Notes under the pieces: model-generated
What the model was told of the DNA's origin: nothing
Database searches by the model: none
The model's input: only the letters and a program-made list of their open reading frames with translations
Position numbers and translations under genes: made by a program
NCBI GenBank assembly: GCA_050298555.1
Contig: JBNKUL010000073.1
Coordinates: 1 to 52,294 of the forward strand
Direction of reading: 5' to 3'
Source: JAPHSX01 sp050298555
GTDB taxonomy: Bacteria; Pseudomonadota; Gammaproteobacteria; Thiohalomonadales; Thiohalomonadaceae
Length of the DNA stretch: 52,294 nucleotides
Shown here: positions 42,466 to 52,294 of the stretch, piece after piece
Position numbering within the stretch: position 1 is the first letter of the stretch
Layout of the letters: the number at the start of each line of letters is the position of its first letter

Positions 42466-43269
42466 TTAATCCTTCAGCCCAAGCACATCCTGCATATCGA
42501 ACATCCCCTTCTCCACCCCGGCCAGCCAGGCGGCGGCGCGTACCGCCCCCTTGGCAAAGGTCATGCGGCTGGAGGCCTTGTGGGTGATCTCGATGCGCTC
42601 GCCGATACCGGCAAACATCACGGTGTGTTCGCCGACGATGTCGCCGGCGCGAATGGTCTCGAAACCGATAGTGTTGCGATCTCGCTCACCGGTACGTCCC
42701 TCACGGCCATAGACGGCACACTCCTTGAGGTCTCGCCCCAGGGTCTCGGCCACCGCCTCGCCCATCGCCAGCGCGGTACCGGAGGGTGCATCGATCTTGT
42801 GACGGTGGTGCGCCTCGATTACCTCGATGTCCACCTCGTCGCCCAGCACCTTCGCCGCCATCTGCAACAGCTTCAGGCTGAGGTTAACACCGACACTCAT
42901 ATTGGGGGCGAAGACCACAGCGATGTCGTTGGCCGCATCGTCGAGCTGCGCCTTCTGCTGATCGCTCAGACCGGTGGTACCGATAACGATCTTCTTGTTG
43001 TTGGCACGGCAGAAGGCGAGGTTCTCCTCTGTGACCTCGGGCAGGGTGAAGTCGATCAGGACGTCGAAGTGGTCACAGGCCGCCTCCAGTGAGTCGACAA
43101 TCTGCACACCCAACGGCCCGACCCCGGCCATCTCACCGGCATCCGCTCCAACCAGCGATGAGCCCGGCCTGACGATGGCGGCGCCAAGGGAGACCCCCTC
43201 GGCCTGGTGGGTGGCCTCGATAAGGTTTCTTCCCATACGTCCGGCTGCACCGGTGATTGCAATTCTCAC
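42466..43269 (-). CDS. dapB: 4-hydroxy-tetrahydrodipicolinate reductase
   Basis: The 267-residue protein has the NAD(P)-binding start IAITGAAGRMGRNLIE and the catalytic segment EAHHRHKIDAPSGTAL with the His pair and Lys. It reduces the heterocycle in lysine and peptidoglycan precursor synthesis. It is the last gene of the heat-shock-led run, 33 bases after the DsrE-like gene. Confidence 0.98.
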   Translation of the reverse strand: MRIAITGAAGRMGRNLIEATHQAEGVSLGAAIVRPGSSLVGADAGEMAGVGPLGVQIVDSLEAACDHFDVLIDFTLPEVTEENLAFCRANNKKIVIGTTGLSDQQKAQLDDAANDIAVVFAPNMSVGVNLSLKLLQMAAKVLGDEVDIEVIEAHHRHKIDAPSGTALAMGEAVAETLGRDLKECAVYGREGRTGERDRNTIGFETIRAGDIVGEHTVMFAGIGERIEITHKASSRMTFAKGAVRAAAWLAGVEKGMFDMQDVLGLKD

Positions 43270-43302
43270 GATTAAATCCTCAAATATTCAGTATTGAATT
43301 CA

Positions 43303-43806
43303 TTACCAGCTAATGTAGGAGTAGCCCTGCTCCTGCAGCTCCATCAGGTGGGCGCCGCCTACCTCAACGCGCCTGGCGAAAGGCACCAGGTCCTCTTCGG
43401 TCCAGCCAATACCCTTCATGGTATTGCCGCAGGCGACAAACTCCACGCCGTACTGCGACAGCGAGGAGATGCGCTGGCGGATCTCATCCTTGACCTCGCG
43501 ACCCGGATTCTTGCCAAGGATATGGATACCCTCGGCGAAGGCGACCACGACGACCTTCACGTTGTCACCGTACTTACGGATCATTTCGCCGACGGAGAAG
43601 ATCACATGGTCCTGGTAACCCAGCTCGGCCTTGTTGAACTGGTATACCACCTTGTGCTCAGGCTCGTCGCCGGGGAAACGCAGCTCCTCATCCTCTTCTT
43701 GCGCCGCGTGTGCCACACCAGCAGCCATGACACCGGCAGCCGCCAGCATGCCGCCCAACAGGCGGCGGCGCGACTTGCTGATTTTGTCTTCGTTATTATC
43801 GTTCAT
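43303..43806 (-). CDS. Tat-exported DsrE-family protein
   Basis: The 167-residue protein has a twin-arginine-type signal (SRRRLLGG then a hydrophobic stretch ending AHAA) and a DsrE-like domain: KVVYQFNKAELG, NVKVVVVAFAEGI, and FVACGNTMKGIGW with one Cys at the place used in DsrE-type sulfur carriers. It is therefore probably periplasmic. It lies 17 bases after dnaJ and before dapB. A sulfur-handling role is inference from the family. Confidence 0.88.
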   Translation of the reverse strand: MNDNNEDKISKSRRRLLGGMLAAAGVMAAGVAHAAQEEDEELRFPGDEPEHKVVYQFNKAELGYQDHVIFSVGEMIRKYGDNVKVVVVAFAEGIHILGKNPGREVKDEIRQRISSLSQYGVEFVACGNTMKGIGWTEEDLVPFARRVEVGGAHLMELQEQGYSYISW

Positions 43807-43823
43807 GCTTCGCCTCCAGCGGC

Positions 43824-44969
43824 TCAGAACTTCATGTCTTCGAAGAAGCTTTTAACCTTGTCCATCCAGCCGCTGTGGGCGGGACTGTGCTTGCTGTTAT
43901 TGCCCTTCATACTGTTCTCAAACTCGCGCAACATGCCCTTCTGCTTGTCACTCAGGTTGACCGGGGTCTCGACGATAATGCGGCACAGCAGGTCACCGAC
44001 CTGGCTGCCACGTACCGATTTAACCCCCTTGCCACGCAGGCGGAACAGCTTGCCCGTCTGGCTCTCAGCCGGCACCTTGAGTTTGACCCGACCGTTAAGG
44101 GTGGGCACGTCGAGCTCACCGCCCAGCGCCGCGGTGGCCATGCTGATCGGCACCTCGCAGAACAGGTCGCTGCCATCACGTTTGAAGATGGAGTGCTCAC
44201 GTACGCTGATCTGCACGTAGAGGTCACCGGCTGGGCCGCCGTTCTCCCCCGCCTCGCCCTCGCCGCTGAGGCGAATGCGGTCGCCGTTATCGACGCCGGC
44301 AGGTACCTTCACCGAGAGGGTCTTCTGCTTCTCGATGCGGCCTTCGCCGTGACAGCTATTGCAGGGATCGGTGATGATCTTGCCGTTGCCGTGGCAACGC
44401 GGACAGGTCTGCTGCAGCGAGAAGAAGCCCTGCTGCATACGTACCTGGCCCTGGCCATGACAGGTGGGACAGGTGGTGGGCGTGGTCCCCTTCTTGGCGC
44501 CGCTGCCGCCACACTCCTCGCAGGCGATCAGGGTCGGCACGCGGATCTTCACCGAGGTACCATTGACCGCCTCTTCCAAGTTTAGCTCCAGATTGTAGCG
44601 AAGGTCGGCACCACGATAGACGCGCTGACCGCCGCCGCCACGACCGCCACCGCCGCCGAAGATGTCACCAAAGACATCGCCGAAGATATCGGAGAAGTTG
44701 GCGCCGCCGCCGAAGCCGCCACCAGGCCCGCCGCCCATGCCACCCTCAACACCGGCGTGACCGAACTGATCGTAGGCGGCACGCTTCTGCGTGTCGGAGA
44801 GCACATCGTAGGCCTCCTTGGCCTCCTTGAACTTATCCTCCGCCGACTTATCGTCCGGGTTACGGTCGGGGTGGTACTTCATCGCCAGGCGTTTGAAGGC
44901 CTTCTTGATCTCGGCCTCGGTGGCGTTCTTCTGTACACCTAATACTTCGTAAAAGTCGCGTTTCGACAT
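43824..44969 (-). CDS. dnaJ: Chaperone protein DnaJ
   Basis: The 381-residue protein has the J domain with HPD (KYHPDRNPDDKSAED), a Gly-rich linker, four CxxCxGxG-type zinc repeats (CEECGGSG, CPTCHGQG, CPRCHGNG, CNSCHGEG), and the substrate-binding C-terminal domains. It delivers substrates to DnaK and stimulates its ATPase. A strong hairpin lies in the spacer from dnaK. Confidence 0.99.
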   Translation of the reverse strand: MSKRDFYEVLGVQKNATEAEIKKAFKRLAMKYHPDRNPDDKSAEDKFKEAKEAYDVLSDTQKRAAYDQFGHAGVEGGMGGGPGGGFGGGANFSDIFGDVFGDIFGGGGGRGGGGQRVYRGADLRYNLELNLEEAVNGTSVKIRVPTLIACEECGGSGAKKGTTPTTCPTCHGQGQVRMQQGFFSLQQTCPRCHGNGKIITDPCNSCHGEGRIEKQKTLSVKVPAGVDNGDRIRLSGEGEAGENGGPAGDLYVQISVREHSIFKRDGSDLFCEVPISMATAALGGELDVPTLNGRVKLKVPAESQTGKLFRLRGKGVKSVRGSQVGDLLCRIIVETPVNLSDKQKGMLREFENSMKGNNSKHSPAHSGWMDKVKSFFEDMKF

Positions 44970-45027
44970 CGTATCCGTCTTGCCCTTGTTGCTAATAACC
45001 GCTTCGTAAACGAAACAGTCTGAAACA

Positions 45028-45056
45028 ACAACAGGCGGATGGTCCGCCTGTTGTTA
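45028..45056 (-). other. Perfect 13-bp hairpin between dnaK and dnaJ
   Basis: AACAACAGGCGGA and TCCGCCTGTTGTT pair fully around a 3-base loop. On the minus strand TTCAG rather than a T-run follows, so full termination is not expected. It may stabilise the dnaK mRNA end or act as a partial terminator that keeps dnaJ below dnaK. Confidence 0.7.
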
Positions 45057-45074
45057 ATTGAAGGTGCGTAGACC

Positions 45075-47027
<1,953 letters not shown>

Positions 47028-47100
47028 GTTCTATCTCCATAAAGTTTGTTGCATCCCCAAGGGTGGCCAAGGGGGTGAAATTAGCGTTAGGCCGTACATA

Positions 47101-47123
47101 ATGGCGGCCCAAACAAATTCAAG
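47101..47123 (-). promoter_or_regulatory. Heat-shock-sigma-like element before dnaK
   Basis: On the minus strand CTTGAA (47118-47123), an exact sigma32 -35 core, is followed by CGCCAT (47101-47106), close to CCCCAT. The spacer is 11 bases, shorter than the usual 13-15, so the call is tentative. If real, dnaK would have its own heat-shock promoter besides the CIRCE-controlled one. Confidence 0.3.
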
Positions 47124-47125
47124 AA

Positions 47126-47713
47126 TTATTTACTTACCATTACCATCGCGGGGCGGATCAGGCGCTCGTTCAGCACATAGCCCTTCTGCATCACCGCGGT
47201 AACGGTGTTGGGCTCATGCTCATCGGAGGGCTGCATGGTCATCGCCTGGTGCAGCTCCGGATTGAAGGTCTCACCCAGCGGGTTGACCTCCTTAACGCCA
47301 AACTTCTCCAGCACACCGGCAAACATCTTCAGGGTCAGCTCGGTGCCCTCACGCAGCTTCTCGGCGATCTCGTGGTCGCTGCCCTCAGCGGCGGCGAGGC
47401 CCATCTCCAGGCTGTCGATCACCGGCAGCAGCTCGGCGGCGAACTTCTCCAGGCCGAACTTGTGCGCCTTTTCCACATCGGCGGCAGCGCGGCGGCGGGT
47501 GTTCTCCAGCTCGGCCTGCATGCGCAGCACCTGGTTCCAGTTCTCATCGGCCTTGGCACGGGCGTCCTCCAGCAGCTGGGCCATGTCTTCGCTGCTGTCT
47601 TCGCTGGTGCCGGCCACCTCTGCGGTCGCCTCGGCCTGGGCCTCTGCCCTCGCCTCTTCGGCTGCCGCCGCCTCTTCGCTCAGCGCCTCGGCGTTTGTCT
47701 TTTCTTCACTCAT
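47126..47713 (-). CDS. grpE: Nucleotide exchange factor GrpE
   Basis: The 195-residue protein has a long Glu/Ala-rich N-terminal part, a helical dimer region (about 60-110, MQAELENTRRRAAADVEKAHKFG), and a beta-rich C-terminus with NPLGETFNPELHQAMT. It releases ADP from DnaK and acts as the thermosensor of the system. It lies between hrcA and dnaK. Confidence 0.98.
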   Translation of the reverse strand: MSEEKTNAEALSEEAAAAEEARAEAQAEATAEVAGTSEDSSEDMAQLLEDARAKADENWNQVLRMQAELENTRRRAAADVEKAHKFGLEKFAAELLPVIDSLEMGLAAAEGSDHEIAEKLREGTELTLKMFAGVLEKFGVKEVNPLGETFNPELHQAMTMQPSDEHEPNTVTAVMQKGYVLNERLIRPAMVMVSK

Positions 47714-47781
47714 AATAACAACTCCAATACTGCTATCCCGACGCAGCCGGGAATTGAATTAACTTTAACTAAACCTTCTAA

Positions 47782-48822
47782 CTACTTGAGAAGGTTGAGG
47801 GAATTACCCAATAATCTTGCCGTCATATCGACCACGGGAATGACCCGGTCATAGGCCATACGGGTCGGGCCGATAACACCGAGCACGCCCATTACCTCGC
47901 CGTCCACCCTGTAGGGGGCGGAAACCACACTGCAGTCACCGAGGACGTCGTAGCCCGACTCCTCACCGATGAAGATCTGCACCCCGTTCGCATGCATCGA
48001 CTGGTCCAGCAGCTGCAGGATGTCGCGCTTCTGGTTAAAGGCCTCGAACAGCTGACGCATGCGATTCATATCACCCATGTCGGTGTAGGACATCAGGTTG
48101 GTCTGCCCTTCCAACAGGAAATCATCCTCGCCCTCCCCGCTGCCAAAGGCCTGCGCCGCCATCTCAATGGCATCGGCCATCAGCTGGTTCATGGTGTCAC
48201 GCGCCTCATCCATCTCACGCAGCAGGCGCTGGCGCGCCTGGCGCAGGTCCTGACCGCCGCAGAGCTGGGTCAGATAGTTGGCGATCTGCTGCAGCTCCGC
48301 CGGACTGTAGTCGCGCGAGGTGGTGATGATGCGGTTCTGCACCTCACGCTCATTCAGCACCAGGATCACCAGCACCTGGCGGTTGGAGAGCGGCAGGAAC
48401 TCCACCTGCCGCAGCGCTGCCAGCTCCTGCCTGGGCAGCATCACTACCCCGGCCATGGCGGTGATCTCGGAGAGCTGGCGCGAGGCGCTACTCAGAAGCT
48501 GGGCCTTGTCCACACTGCCGTCGATACGCTGCTTGATGGTGTTCAGGGTACCGCGGTTGAGCGGCTTGACCGTCAGCAGGTTGTCGACGAAGAGTCGATA
48601 ACCCTTAATGGTCGGCACGCGTCCAGCCGAGGTATGAGGCGAGTGGATCAGCCCCAGCTCCTCCAGGTCCGCCATCACATTGCGTACTGTGGCCGGGCTC
48701 AGCGCCACCTGTTCGTCACGGGAAAGCGTGCGCGAGCCGACCGGCTGACCGTCACGTATGTAACGCTCTACCAGGTTCTTCAGCAGTAGCTGGGCGCGAT
48801 CTGTAAGCTCATTGCCGGACAT
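47782..48822 (-). CDS. hrcA: Heat-inducible transcription repressor HrcA
   Basis: The 346-residue protein has the N-terminal winged helix (QPVGSRTLSRDEQVALSPATVRNVMADLEELG) and the HrcA core. HrcA binds the CIRCE operator, found exact at 48846-48872, and represses hrcA-grpE-dnaK-dnaJ until heat titrates GroEL away. It is the first gene of the operon. Confidence 0.98.
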   Translation of the reverse strand: MSGNELTDRAQLLLKNLVERYIRDGQPVGSRTLSRDEQVALSPATVRNVMADLEELGLIHSPHTSAGRVPTIKGYRLFVDNLLTVKPLNRGTLNTIKQRIDGSVDKAQLLSSASRQLSEITAMAGVVMLPRQELAALRQVEFLPLSNRQVLVILVLNEREVQNRIITTSRDYSPAELQQIANYLTQLCGGQDLRQARQRLLREMDEARDTMNQLMADAIEMAAQAFGSGEGEDDFLLEGQTNLMSYTDMGDMNRMRQLFEAFNQKRDILQLLDQSMHANGVQIFIGEESGYDVLGDCSVVSAPYRVDGEVMGVLGVIGPTRMAYDRVIPVVDMTARLLGNSLNLLK

Positions 48823-48845
48823 CGTTCACCGTCATTTCACCGTTA

Positions 48846-48872
48846 TTAGCACTCACTCTCGCCGAGTGCTAA
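48846..48872 (-). promoter_or_regulatory. CIRCE operator
   Basis: TTAGCACTC-N9-GAGTGCTAA is present without a mismatch. It lies directly after the -10 box, over the expected transcription start of hrcA, so HrcA binding would block initiation. Confidence 0.98.
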
Positions 48873-48876
48873 TGGG

Positions 48877-48904
48877 ATTATCCAGTTAACAGGAAGTGTG
48901 TCAA
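48877..48904 (-). promoter_or_regulatory. Sigma70 promoter of hrcA-grpE-dnaK-dnaJ
   Basis: On the minus strand TTGACA (48899-48904) is a perfect -35 and GATAAT (48877-48882) a near-perfect -10, spaced 16 bases. The CIRCE repeat starts 4 bases downstream. Confidence 0.85.
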
Positions 48905-48983
48905 GCGGCCACCGGTATCGTTTAGGCGCTTGGCCTGGTACGGCCTTACGTGCTAACTTTCAGGGAGTTTTTTCGGGGGAAAT

Positions 48984-49853
48984 ATGGCTGAGAATTTCAA
49001 CAAAATCGGCATTATCGGCAAATACGCCGACAGTAGCGTCAGCGAGACCCTGCATGCGCTTACCGACTACCTGAGGGCGCGTGATGTCTCCATCCTGCTG
49101 GATGAGGCCACCGCTGACGTGTGGAAAGACCACGACCTGGAGATCGGCACCCGAGACCAACTGGGGCGCGAGTGCGACCTGGCGATCATCGTCGGCGGCG
49201 ACGGCACCTTCCTTAATGCCGCCCGCAGCCTGGCACACCACGATATCGCCCTGCTTGGCCTCAATATGGGCCACCTGGGCTTTCTCACCGATATCTCCCC
49301 CGACGAGATGCAGGGCAAACTGGACGAGATCTTCGCCGGCCAGTACACCGAGGAGGAGCGATTCCTGCTCAACTGCCGGGTGATCCGTGATGGCGAGCAG
49401 ATCAACCGCAGCGAGGCGTTTAACGACGTGGTGGTGCACAAATGGGACGTGGCCCGGATGATCGAGGTCGATACCTATGTAAACGGTACCTTCGTCAACA
49501 CCCTGCGCGCCGACGGCCTCATCGTCTCCACCCCCACCGGCTCTACCGCCTATGCCCTCTCCGGAGGCGGTCCGCTAATGCAGCCCTGCCTCAACGCCGT
49601 GGTGCTGGTCCCCATTTGCCCCCACACCATGAGCAACCGACCCATTGTGGTCGATGCCGACACGGTGGTGGAGATCGTCATTAAGGGCAAGCGGCAGATG
49701 AATGCACAGGTCAGTTGCGATGGCCAGATCAATCTCGGCGTGGTCGCCGGTGACCGGGTGCAGATCCGCAAGAAGGAGCACCCGGTAAAGTTGATCCATC
49801 CGGTGGATCACGACCACTTCCATATCCTGCGCGAAAAGCTCAACTGGGGCTAA
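48984..49853 (+). CDS. nadK: NAD kinase
   Basis: The 289-residue protein has the NADK signature VGGDGTFLNAAR (about 68-79), GHLGFLTDI, NDVVVHKWDVARMIE and the GSTAYALSGGGP loop. It makes NADP from NAD and ATP. GGGGGA precedes the ATG. It is divergent from hrcA and followed 11 bases later by recN. Confidence 0.98.
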   Translation: MAENFNKIGIIGKYADSSVSETLHALTDYLRARDVSILLDEATADVWKDHDLEIGTRDQLGRECDLAIIVGGDGTFLNAARSLAHHDIALLGLNMGHLGFLTDISPDEMQGKLDEIFAGQYTEEERFLLNCRVIRDGEQINRSEAFNDVVVHKWDVARMIEVDTYVNGTFVNTLRADGLIVSTPTGSTAYALSGGGPLMQPCLNAVVLVPICPHTMSNRPIVVDADTVVEIVIKGKRQMNAQVSCDGQINLGVVAGDRVQIRKKEHPVKLIHPVDHDHFHILREKLNWG

Positions 49854-49864
49854 CGAAACGCCCG

Positions 49865-51535
49865 ATGCTGACCCACCTGCAGATCCGTAATTTCGCCCTG
49901 GTCGAGTCGCTCGAACTCGACCTGCAACAGGGCATGAGCGTGCTGAGCGGCGAGACCGGCGCCGGCAAATCGATCCTGCTCGACGCCCTGGGCCTAACCC
50001 TGGGCGACCGCGCCGACAGCGCCGTAGTGCGCCACGGCTGCGAGCGAGCCGAGATCGCCGCCAGCTTCAACACCGACGCCACCCCTGCCGTCACCGCATG
50101 GCTGCAGGAGCACGACCTCGATATGGATGGCGAGTGCATCCTTCGCCGCACCATCAATGCCGAGGGGCGCTCGCGCGCCTTTATCAACGGCCAGCCCGCG
50201 CCGCTGCAGATGCTGCGTGAACTGGGCGAGCAACTGGTCGATATTCACGGCCAACACGCCCACCAGTCGCTACTCAAGCGTGACGAACAGCGCCGTTTGC
50301 TGGACGCTTACGCCGGCCACGGCAAGCTGCTGGAGCAGCTTGCCGACCACTACCGCCGCTGGCAGCAGCTACAGCAGGAGTATCAGGAGCTGGCCCGCCT
50401 TGCCGGCGAGCGCGACTCACGACTGGAGCTGCTGCGTTACCAGGTGGTGGAGCTGGAGGCACTGCAACTGCAGCAGGGTGAGCTGGAACAGCTGGACGAA
50501 GAGCTGGGCAAGCTGGCCAACGTCTCGCGCCTGCAGCAGGGGGCACAGGGTGCCGCCGCCCTGCTCTATGAGAATGACGAGGCAGCCCTGGCGCCACAAC
50601 TGGAGCGTATGCTGCGCGAGTTGCAGGCGCTGCAGGCACTCGATACGGGGCTCGGCCCCGCCACCGAGCTACTGGAGGGGGCGGCGATACAGGCACGTGA
50701 AGCGGCAACTGAACTGCGCCACTATATCGACGGCCTGGAGAGCGACCCACAGCGCCTGCACGAAGTGGAGCAGCGTCTCGGCGTCATCCACGACCTGGCA
50801 CGCAAACACCATAGCGAGCCGGACGAGCTTCCGCAGCTGCTAGAGCACCTGCAGCAGGAGCTCGTGGAGCTGGAGAGAGCGGGCAGCCGCCTCAACGGTC
50901 TACAGGCGGAGATCGACAGCGCCCTGGCCGACTACCAGAAGACCGCTGGCAAGCTCAGCGATGGTAGAAAGAGGGCGGCCAAAAAGCTGTCGCAACTTAT
51001 TGCCGAGAATATGCAACAGCTGGGAATGGGCGGTGGGCGCTTCGATATCTCGCTCAAGCCGATCGATGAAGTTGCCGCCCTCCACGGCCAGGAGACGGTG
51101 GAGTTCCAGGTCAGCGCCAACCCGGGCCAGCCGCTAAGGCCGTTAAGCAAGGTCGCCTCCGGCGGTGAGCTGTCGCGCATCAGCCTCTCGATTCAGGTCA
51201 TCGCCGCCGGTAAGGGAGGGATTCCCACCCTGATCTTCGACGAGGTCGACGTCGGTGTGGGCGGCGGGGTGGCCGAAATGGTCGGCCGTCAGCTACGCAG
51301 GCTGGGCAGCGAGCGGCAGGTGTTGTGCGTCACCCACCAGCCCCAGGTCGCCGCCCAGGGCCACCACCACTTCCACATCAGCAAGAGCACGGCGAAAGGG
51401 AGCACCCGCACCAGTGTGGTGGCCATCGATGGGGAACAGCGTGTCGAGGAGGTGGCGCGTATGTCGGGCGGTATCGACATCACTGAGCAGACCCTCAGCC
51501 ATGCGCGGGAGATGCTGGCCGCGGCCAGCGCTTAG
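49865..51535 (+). CDS. recN: DNA repair protein RecN
   Basis: The 556-residue SMC-like ATPase has the Walker A motif GETGAGKS near the N-terminus (about 31-38), a Gln/Leu/Glu-rich coiled coil (about 160-375), the ABC signature LSKVASGGELSRISLS, and Walker B LIFDEVDVGVGG. It acts in double-strand-break repair. The start ATG has a weak ribosome site just after the nadK stop. Confidence 0.97.
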   Translation: MLTHLQIRNFALVESLELDLQQGMSVLSGETGAGKSILLDALGLTLGDRADSAVVRHGCERAEIAASFNTDATPAVTAWLQEHDLDMDGECILRRTINAEGRSRAFINGQPAPLQMLRELGEQLVDIHGQHAHQSLLKRDEQRRLLDAYAGHGKLLEQLADHYRRWQQLQQEYQELARLAGERDSRLELLRYQVVELEALQLQQGELEQLDEELGKLANVSRLQQGAQGAAALLYENDEAALAPQLERMLRELQALQALDTGLGPATELLEGAAIQAREAATELRHYIDGLESDPQRLHEVEQRLGVIHDLARKHHSEPDELPQLLEHLQQELVELERAGSRLNGLQAEIDSALADYQKTAGKLSDGRKRAAKKLSQLIAENMQQLGMGGGRFDISLKPIDEVAALHGQETVEFQVSANPGQPLRPLSKVASGGELSRISLSIQVIAAGKGGIPTLIFDEVDVGVGGGVAEMVGRQLRRLGSERQVLCVTHQPQVAAQGHHHFHISKSTAKGSTRTSVVAIDGEQRVEEVARMSGGIDITEQTLSHAREMLAAASA

Positions 51536-51553
51536 CGAAGAGCGAACGAGCGG

Positions 51554-51964
51554 CTACTGGCAGTCGCCGCAGATGCCGTAGATGGTGAGGCTGTGGTCGG
51601 TAATGGCGTAGCCGTGCTGCTTGGCGATATCGCGCTGGCGCTGCTCGATGGTCTCATCCATAAACTCATCGACCCGGCCGCACTTCATACAGAGGATGTG
51701 GTCGTGGTGTTGCCCCTCATTAAGCTCAAAGACCGCGTGCCCCCCCTCGAAGTTGTGACGCGTAACCAGGCCGGCGGCCTCGAATTGGGTCAGGACGCGA
51801 TAGATTGTGGCCAGACCGATGTCCTCATCCTGCTCTAGCAGCATTTTATAGACATCCTCGGCGCTCAGGTGGCGCTGCTCTTTGCTGCTCTCCAGTATTT
51901 CCAGGATCTTCTTACGGGGCAGGGTGACCTTGAGGCCGGCGTCTTTCAGGTCTGTCTTTGGCAT
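51554..51964 (-). CDS. fur: Ferric uptake regulator Fur
   Basis: The 136-residue protein has the winged helix (about 1-82, RKKILEILE, LATIYRVLTQFEAAG) and the dimer domain with HHDHILCMKCG and a second GICGDC pair. Fur represses iron-uptake genes with Fe(II). It converges with recN and is divergent from bamE, a common order. Confidence 0.98.
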   Translation of the reverse strand: MPKTDLKDAGLKVTLPRKKILEILESSKEQRHLSAEDVYKMLLEQDEDIGLATIYRVLTQFEAAGLVTRHNFEGGHAVFELNEGQHHDHILCMKCGRVDEFMDETIEQRQRDIAKQHGYAITDHSLTIYGICGDCQ

Positions 51965-51974
51965 GGGTTGCTAG

Positions 51975-52004
51975 TTCTCACTGTCCTGCGGCATAGGGTA
52001 TGAT
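51975..52004 (+). promoter_or_regulatory. Candidate promoter of bamE
   Basis: TTCTCA (51975-51980) and TATGAT (51999-52004) are 18 bases apart. The start of transcription would be about 24 bases before the bamE ATG. Confidence 0.45.
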
Positions 52005-52034
52005 TGCGCAAACCTTAACCTGCAAGCAGAGCAA

Positions 52035-52294
52035 ATGCAAAAGATTCTCATTCTCCCCCTCTTCCTCGCCCTCTTTCTCGGCGGCTGCGCCCACAAGATA
52101 GAGATCCAGCAGGGAAATGTCGTCACCCAGCCGAAACTGGAACAATTACAGGAGGGGATGAACGAGCGCGAGGTGCGTGCCCTGCTCGGCAGCCCGCTGC
52201 TTATCGATCCCTTCCACCCCGAACGCTGGGACTACTACTACAGCAAAAGCCGCGGTGACGAGCTGCTGCAGCGCAGCCGCCTGACCCTGTTCTT
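52035..52294 (+). CDS. bamE: Outer membrane assembly lipoprotein BamE, cut by window edge
   Basis: The first 86 codons are present. The lipoprotein signal ends in LFLGGC with the lipid-carrying Cys at 18. The BamE domain follows: QLQEGMNEREVRALLGSPLL and PERWDYYY. It is a part of the BAM complex that inserts outer-membrane proteins. It is divergent from fur. Confidence 0.95.
   Translation, partial: MQKILILPLFLALFLGGCAHKIEIQQGNVVTQPKLEQLQEGMNEREVRALLGSPLLIDPFHPERWDYYYSKSRGDELLQRSRLTLF

Overview
The window reads as a chromosomal segment of a gammaproteobacterium, probably a free-living or symbiotic sulfur-oxidising type (Chromatiales/Thiotrichales-like). That placement is inference. It rests on classical gammaproteobacterial gene orders (thrS-infC-rpmI-rplT-pheS-pheT-ihfA-merR; rpoE-rseA-rseB-rseC-degP-like; lepA-lepB-DUF4845-rnc-era-recO-pdxJ-acpS; hrcA-grpE-dnaK-dnaJ; nadK-recN; fur divergent from bamE; lysS-prfB), and on a sulfide:quinone reductase-like flavoprotein, a Tat-exported DsrE-like protein and a rhodanese lipoprotein. 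Genes are densely packed and mostly GC-rich. I see no insertion sequence, phage gene, CRISPR array or rRNA.

Layout. 1-435: start of pabB (cut by the window edge) and a tRNA-Pro(GGG) with its promoter and terminator. 537-7950: the minus-strand thrS to merR translation/IHF operon, ending at a strong terminator. 7951-8267: a gene-free stretch with a promoter and an intrinsic-terminator hairpin in the thrS leader, and a promoter for the gene on the other strand. 8268-15746: plus-strand accessory block: a CBS-GGDEF protein, a UbiM-like monooxygenase, and a three-gene set coding for an Fe-S protein, a fumarate-reductase-like flavoprotein and a NuoF-like NADH module; then a pilin-like protein and a zinc-ribbon protein. 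15753-18529: a membrane diguanylate cyclase, an iron-type alcohol dehydrogenase and a small membrane protein.

18491-32688 (minus) runs from rseA down to a radical-SAM/glycosyltransferase set of the arsenosugar type. It includes the envelope-stress genes, lepA/lepB and the rnc-era-recO-pdxJ-acpS block. rpoE (32722-33306) is divergent from nadB (33498-35126). 35204-37973: a small AT-rich secreted orphan, ygfX without its usual sdhE partner, ygfZ and an HDOD protein. 38039-41080 (minus): rhodanese lipoprotein, lysS and prfB with the canonical +1 programmed frameshift. 41276-42406: a GAF/HD-GYP protein. 42466-48822 (minus): the heat-shock operon hrcA-grpE-dnaK-dnaJ behind a sigma70 promoter and a perfect CIRCE operator, followed by a DsrE-like gene and dapB. 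48984-52294: nadK, recN, fur and the start of bamE.

Most of the window is core machinery: translation, protein export and quality control, NAD and PLP synthesis, DNA repair and iron control. The most unusual content is the 11065-14574 module. By its parts it could carry electrons between NAD(H) and a fumarate/succinate-like substrate in the cytoplasm, without a membrane anchor. Its real substrate cannot be read from sequence. Four proteins are of c-di-GMP or related type (two GGDEF, one HD-GYP, one HDOD). Several regulatory signals are readable directly: CIRCE, the prfB frameshift, a probable AUC start for infC, and a possible attenuator before thrS.
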